DNA of 64,000 nt from Fervidicoccaceae archaeon (GTDB lineage: Archaea > Thermoproteota > Thermoprotei_A > Sulfolobales > Fervidicoccaceae), in assembly GCA_038878695.1 (NCBI GenBank), contig JAVZVD010000001.1, forward strand, positions 434,001 to 498,000, read 5' to 3'. A program made the position numbers and the translations under genes. The notes under the pieces were generated by a model. The model made no database searches. It saw nothing but the letters and a program-made list of their open reading frames with translations, and was not told the DNA's origin. The first letter of the stretch is position 1; every line of letters begins with the position of its first letter. Positions 60,141 through 64,000 of this stretch are shown here, piece after piece.

Positions 60141-61175
60141 TTGAGCGTCGCTAGGGTCGGACGCGCGCCACCTCGCTACAAGGTCGAGGCCGTAGCTGAG
60201 ATAGAGCGGCTCCTGCGTGAGTACCCCGTAATAGGGGTGGCCAGGCTCGAGAACCTGCCGGCCTCGGTGCTCCAGAAAATAAAGAGTCTAGTCAGGGATC
60301 TGCACGGTAACGACGTACTGTTGAAGGTGGTAAAGAGCACGCTTTTCGCTGTGGCAGCTCGAAGAGCGAGGCCTGAGGTCCTCGAAAAGCTCGAGCCTCT
60401 GCTGCGGGGGCAGAAACTCCTCGTGTTCTCGAAGCTCAACGCTTTTGCTCTAAACGCTGCGCTGCGCAGGGCCCTCGTGCCGATACCGGCTAGACCTGGT
60501 ATGAAAGCCACGAGAGACATCGTGGTCCCAGCGGGTGACACGGGCCTCAAACCGGGCCCTGTGCTCAGCTCCTTCAGCAAATTGAGGATCCCGACGAAGG
60601 TGCAGGGAGGCACCATATGGATCGCCAAGGACACGAAGGTAGCGAAGGCGGGCGACGTGATATCGGCGGAGCTGGCCTCGCTGCTTCAGAGGCTCGGTGT
60701 GATCGGCGGTGAGGCCTACATTGAGCTCGAGGCAGCTGTCGACGGGAGCACGCTGCTCAAAAAAGAAGAGCTCGAGCTCGACCTCGAGAGCTTCAGGAAC
60801 GAAGTATCGAGAGCTCAGAGCCTAGCGCTCGGCGTGGCGACTAGGGCCGCGGTGCCCGAGCCCGAGGCGCTGAGCGCGGCTGTGTTGCTCGCGCGTGCAA
60901 GAGCGGCTGCTCTGGCCGGCGCAGCCGGCCTCCTCCTCAGAGGGGTCGAAAGGGAAGTGATCGCACTGGCCGTGGCTAGAGCGCGAGCCGTCGTCGCTGC
61001 TCTCGGCGACCGCGCGAGGGAGCTGGGCCTCGAAGTCCCGGCGGCCCCGGCCCCGGCGCCGGCGGTCCAGGCCAAGGCCTCGGTCGAGGAGGAGAAGGAG
61101 AAGGAGGCCGAGGAGGAGAAGAAGGAGCTGAGCGAAGAGGAGCTGGCCTCGGGCCTAGCCGCCCTCTTCGGATGA
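60141..61175 (+). CDS. rpl10: 50S ribosomal protein L10 (uL10, P0)
   Basis: Stalk base that carries L12 dimers, 344 residues. N-terminal rRNA-binding domain (VIGVARLENLPASVLQKIKS), the archaeal insertion (GGTIWIAKDTKVAKAGDVIS), C-terminal helical spine for L12 (about residues 225-300), and the acidic tail ending SEEELASGLAALFG. TTG start with GGAGGT upstream. rpl12, which usually follows in crenarchaea, is absent here. Confidence 0.95.
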   Translation: MSVARVGRAPPRYKVEAVAEIERLLREYPVIGVARLENLPASVLQKIKSLVRDLHGNDVLLKVVKSTLFAVAARRARPEVLEKLEPLLRGQKLLVFSKLNAFALNAALRRALVPIPARPGMKATRDIVVPAGDTGLKPGPVLSSFSKLRIPTKVQGGTIWIAKDTKVAKAGDVISAELASLLQRLGVIGGEAYIELEAAVDGSTLLKKEELELDLESFRNEVSRAQSLALGVATRAAVPEPEALSAAVLLARARAAALAGAAGLLLRGVEREVIALAVARARAVVAALGDRARELGLEVPAAPAPAPAVQAKASVEEEKEKEAEEEKKELSEEELASGLAALFG

Positions 61176-61226
61176 GATCCGAAGAAGCCGAGAACGCCAA
61201 CGCCGAGCGCCCTCTAAGCGTGAGCG

Positions 61227-61244
61227 CTCAGATTTAAGTCTGAG
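61227..61244. promoter_or_regulatory. alaS promoter: TATA word inside a 6-bp dyad
   Basis: CTCAGA and TCTGAG flank TTTAAG. The AT core is placed as the alaS TATA box (predicted transcript start near 61262, ATG at 61297). The dyad could be an operator or chance. Confidence 0.4.
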
Positions 61245-61296
61245 ACCTCCAGAGCTGAGAGCCCTGGGTCTCGAGGACGGAGAGAGGGGTCGATGC

Positions 61297-64000
61297 ATGA
61301 CAAGCGAGGACGAATATAGGGTCGAGTTCTTCGACGAGCTAGGTTTCGTTAGGAAGACTTGCAGAGTATGCGGCAGGCCCTTCTGGACTCTGGATCCGGA
61401 CGCGCAAACTTGTCAAGATGCTCCATGCGTCGAGTACTTCTTCGATCGCATCCCGGTGAAGAGCGCCACTGGCGTGGCTGAGTCGAGAGAGCGCTTTCTC
61501 AAGTTCTTCGAAAAGCGCGGGCACGAGATTCAGAGACCCAGACCCGTCGTGGCTAGGTGGAGAGAAGACCTCTATCTCACGATAGCCAGCATAGTCGTCT
61601 TTCAGCCCCACGTGACGAGCGGCGTTGCGCCTCCGCCGGCCAACCCGCTGGTGATATGTCAGCCATGCATCAGGCTCGAGGACATAGATAACGTAGGCCT
61701 CACGCTGGGGAGGCATCTAACTTTATTCGAGATGGGAGGCCATCACGCTTTCAACTCGGAGAGAGAGTGGCTCTATTGGAAGGACGAGACGGTCAGATAC
61801 GCCTACGAGTTCTTCGTCGATGAGCTCGGGGTGCCCGGGAAGAGCCTGACCTTCAAGGAATCGTGGTGGCAAGGAGGTGGCAACGCGGGCCCGTGCTTTG
61901 AGGTGGCCTCGGGGGGCTTAGAGGTGGCCACGCTCGTCTTCATGCAATATAGGCTCGACGGCGAGAGGCTCGAGCCCATACCGCTTAAGATCGTCGATAC
62001 GGGTTACGGAATAGAGCGAATAGCGTGGTTCACCAGTAAGACCCCGACGGCTTTCCACGCGATCTACGGGGGCCTACTCGAGAAATTCCGCTCTCTTCTC
62101 GGCCTAGAGAAGCCCCCCAGAGGCCTCCTCGAGGCGGCTTTCAGGAGAGCAGGCCTCATGAACGTAGAGAAACCCGAGACGCTCGAGAGAGTCGTAGCGA
62201 CCGTGGCCGAGGAGATCGGCGCAGAGCGCTCCGAGGCGGCTCGAGCGCTCGACCGAGAGGCCAAGCTCTACAGCCTCCTTGACCACACGAAGACTCTAGC
62301 CTTCATGCTAGCCGATGGAGTGGTTCCTTCTAATCAGGGCGAGGGTTATCTGGCCAGACTCGTGGCGAGGAGGGCCTTAAGGAACATAGCGTTGCTCGGG
62401 AGCGAAGCCTCGCTGGCCGATCTCGTGGAGCTTCAGGTCGAGTTGTGGGGCGGTCAGTTCCCCTCTCTCAGAGAGAACGCGAACTACGTGCTGGACGCCA
62501 CAATAGTCGAGGAGGAGAAGTTCAAGCAAGTGCTGAGGGAGAACCTCCCGAGAGCCGTGGCTCTGCTCAAGCGTGGACCCACTATCGAGAATCTGAGGCG
62601 GGTCTACAGCGAGCTGGGAATACCCCCGGAGCTCGTCGCGAGGGCCGGCGTATCGGTGGAGATACCGAGGGGCTTCTACTCGCTAATCGCTAGGGAAGGA
62701 ATGAGTAGGCCGATGGAGGTGCCCGAGGAGCCGGCTTGGCTGCGAGGTCTTCCGGAGACCCTCAGGATATTCCACGAGGATCCTTACGCCTGGAGGATCA
62801 AGGCTAGAGTGCTCGCCGTGAAAGGGGCCGAGGTCGTGCTGGACGCGACCATAGTTTATCCGACCGGCGGAGGACAGCTCGGAGACTCGGCGTGGATCAT
62901 AGACCCTAAGGGGAGGAGAATTGCCATAGCATCGGCCGAGGCAGTGGGAGGCAAAATAATCCACAAACTAGAGAGACAGGATCACGGTCTCGCGCCGGGC
63001 GACGTAGTCGAAGTAGAAATAGATAGGGCCAAGCGCTACAAGCTGATGAGGCATCACACTGCGACTCACCTCGTTCTAGGAGCTCTGAGGAGGATCCTCG
63101 GACCCCACGTTTGGCAGGCCGGAGCCGAGAAGACTCCCGAGAAGGCTAGGCTGGACTTCACGCACTACAAGCCGCTGAGCAGAGAGGAGCTCGCGCGCGT
63201 CGAGGAAATCGTGAATTCTCTCGTGCTAGAGAACAGACCCGTCAGGTCTTACCTCATCGATAGGAACGAGGCGGAGGAGAGATACGGCTTCTCGATTTAC
63301 CAAGGGGGAGCGCCGCTTCAAGCTCGATTGAGGATCGTCGAGATCGAGGGCCACGATGCTCAGGCCTGCTTTGGGACTCACGTGAGGAGCACGGGAGAGA
63401 TAGGCGGCGTCAAGATAACGAGCCTCGCCAAGCTACAGGAAGGAGTCTACAGGCTCGAGCTCGTCGCCGGCACTGAGGTCGCTGTCTACGCGAGGAGCCT
63501 CGAGGAGAAGCTCGATGGCGTAGCGAGCGTCATCGGAGGAGACAGAGAGAGCGTTGACAAGAGGGCTCGATCTCTCCGTGATGAGCTGAGCGAGCTCAAG
63601 AGTCTGCTATCGAGGTACAGGCAATTGGCGAAGCTCAGGCTATTAGAGGAGATCCTATCGAAGGCCGAGAGGGTCGGCCCCTTCTCGGTGTACGTACTCA
63701 ACGACGAGCTCAACGATGATAAGTTGGCCACGGAGGTCCTGAAGGAGGCCGCGGAGAGAGCCAAAGACGTCGTGGTCGCCAGGGTGGCGAGCTCCGACGG
63801 CTCGACGCTGATCGAGCTGAGCTTGGGGGCGAAGGCCGCCGAGATCGTCGATGGCCTGACGCTCGTCAAGAGGATATCAGAGGTCCTCGGTGGCAGGGGA
63901 GGAGGGAAGAGCACTCACGCTTACCTCAGGATCGATGCCCCGATCAGCTCGGAAAAGGTGAGAGAGGAATTAACGAGGATCTTATCGGAGCCGAGAAGTT
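61297..64000 (+). CDS. alaS: alanyl-tRNA synthetase (3' end beyond window)
   Basis: Charges tRNA-Ala. ATG at 61297 with GAGAGGGG upstream; the frame stays open to the window end, so 901 codons are visible and only a few tens can be missing. Archaeal N-terminus with CRVCGRPFW and CQDAPCVEYF, class II motifs near FEMGGHHAFNSE and GGGNAGPCFEV, editing domain with RHHTATHLVLGAL and the CxxxH pair ACFGTHVRSTGEIGG, then the C-terminal dimerisation domain ending in a Gly-rich GGRGGGKSTHAYL. The stand-alone editor alaX is also in this window. Confidence 0.97.
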   Translation, partial: MTSEDEYRVEFFDELGFVRKTCRVCGRPFWTLDPDAQTCQDAPCVEYFFDRIPVKSATGVAESRERFLKFFEKRGHEIQRPRPVVARWREDLYLTIASIVVFQPHVTSGVAPPPANPLVICQPCIRLEDIDNVGLTLGRHLTLFEMGGHHAFNSEREWLYWKDETVRYAYEFFVDELGVPGKSLTFKESWWQGGGNAGPCFEVASGGLEVATLVFMQYRLDGERLEPIPLKIVDTGYGIERIAWFTSKTPTAFHAIYGGLLEKFRSLLGLEKPPRGLLEAAFRRAGLMNVEKPETLERVVATVAEEIGAERSEAARALDREAKLYSLLDHTKTLAFMLADGVVPSNQGEGYLARLVARRALRNIALLGSEASLADLVELQVELWGGQFPSLRENANYVLDATIVEEEKFKQVLRENLPRAVALLKRGPTIENLRRVYSELGIPPELVARAGVSVEIPRGFYSLIAREGMSRPMEVPEEPAWLRGLPETLRIFHEDPYAWRIKARVLAVKGAEVVLDATIVYPTGGGQLGDSAWIIDPKGRRIAIASAEAVGGKIIHKLERQDHGLAPGDVVEVEIDRAKRYKLMRHHTATHLVLGALRRILGPHVWQAGAEKTPEKARLDFTHYKPLSREELARVEEIVNSLVLENRPVRSYLIDRNEAEERYGFSIYQGGAPLQARLRIVEIEGHDAQACFGTHVRSTGEIGGVKITSLAKLQEGVYRLELVAGTEVAVYARSLEEKLDGVASVIGGDRESVDKRARSLRDELSELKSLLSRYRQLAKLRLLEEILSKAERVGPFSVYVLNDELNDDKLATEVLKEAAERAKDVVVARVASSDGSTLIELSLGAKAAEIVDGLTLVKRISEVLGGRGGGKSTHAYLRIDAPISSEKVREELTRILSEPRS

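Overview
The window reads as chromosomal DNA from a hyperthermophilic archaeon of the Thermoproteota (Crenarchaeota), most like Desulfurococcales or Acidilobales. Grounds: archaeal-type ribosomal proteins and factors (eS19, eL31, eL39, eL20/LX, aIF6, PDCD5, Nep1, Rpp21, archease), aEF-1A, TrpB2, a crenarchaeal-order archaellum operon, heavy use of AGG/AGA and ATA codons, frequent TTG and GTG starts, TATA-box promoters, and base composition mostly in the mid to high 50s % GC by eye. The genus cannot be fixed from the window alone.

Layout. 1-3.9 kb: rps7, EF-1A, rps10, tRNA-Phe, a nucleotidyltransferase, tRNA-Ser. 4-13 kb: mostly minus-strand metabolism, with an SDR, a flavodiiron protein, a UPF0173 hydrolase, a complete overlapping leuA-leuB-leuC-leuD operon, a one-cluster ferredoxin, AlaX and an alanine dehydrogenase-like enzyme. 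13-21 kb: TrpB2 with BioY, DUF89 with a glycerophosphodiesterase, a polytopic membrane protein, a structured non-coding candidate, and a DUF2070 protein with two small neighbours. 21-36 kb: two oligopeptide ABC transporter operons flanking a secreted Lon-type (S16) protease and an MFS-like permease. The first operon is complete (SBP, two permeases, two ATPases); the second has SBP and permeases only and may borrow the first's ATPases. Together these look like extracellular proteolysis and peptide uptake. 36-38 kb: a thioredoxin-fold-like protein and a SAM hydrolase. 38-46 kb: an archaellum locus (membrane-bound winged-helix regulator, arlB, an arlX-position pair, arlG, arlF, arlH, arlI, arlJ). 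46-51 kb: a MIG-type DNA glycosylase, a phosphodiesterase, a nitroreductase, an Fe-alcohol dehydrogenase and a gamma-glutamyltransferase. 51-64 kb: a long information-processing run (Rpb9-like, eS19, PDCD5, eL39, eL31, aIF6, LX, prefoldin alpha, FtsY, Rpp21, CRM protein, Nep1, archease, tRNA-Gly, tRNA-Glu, SecE, Spt5, L11, L1, L10) ending in alaS, which runs off the window.

The most unusual observation is the substrate-binding protein at 21292-23502. Its two halves appear in swapped order compared with the normal family-5 protein at 32184, so it looks circularly permuted. Other points: a 122-bp identical block shared by the two peptide-transporter ATPase genes, a one-base frameshift at the 5' end of alaX, abrupt AT-rich patches inside archaellum genes, a ferredoxin lacking one expected cysteine, and no rpl12 after rpl10. 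Several starts given here sit downstream of the longest open frame because the TATA box or ribosome-binding site argues for it.
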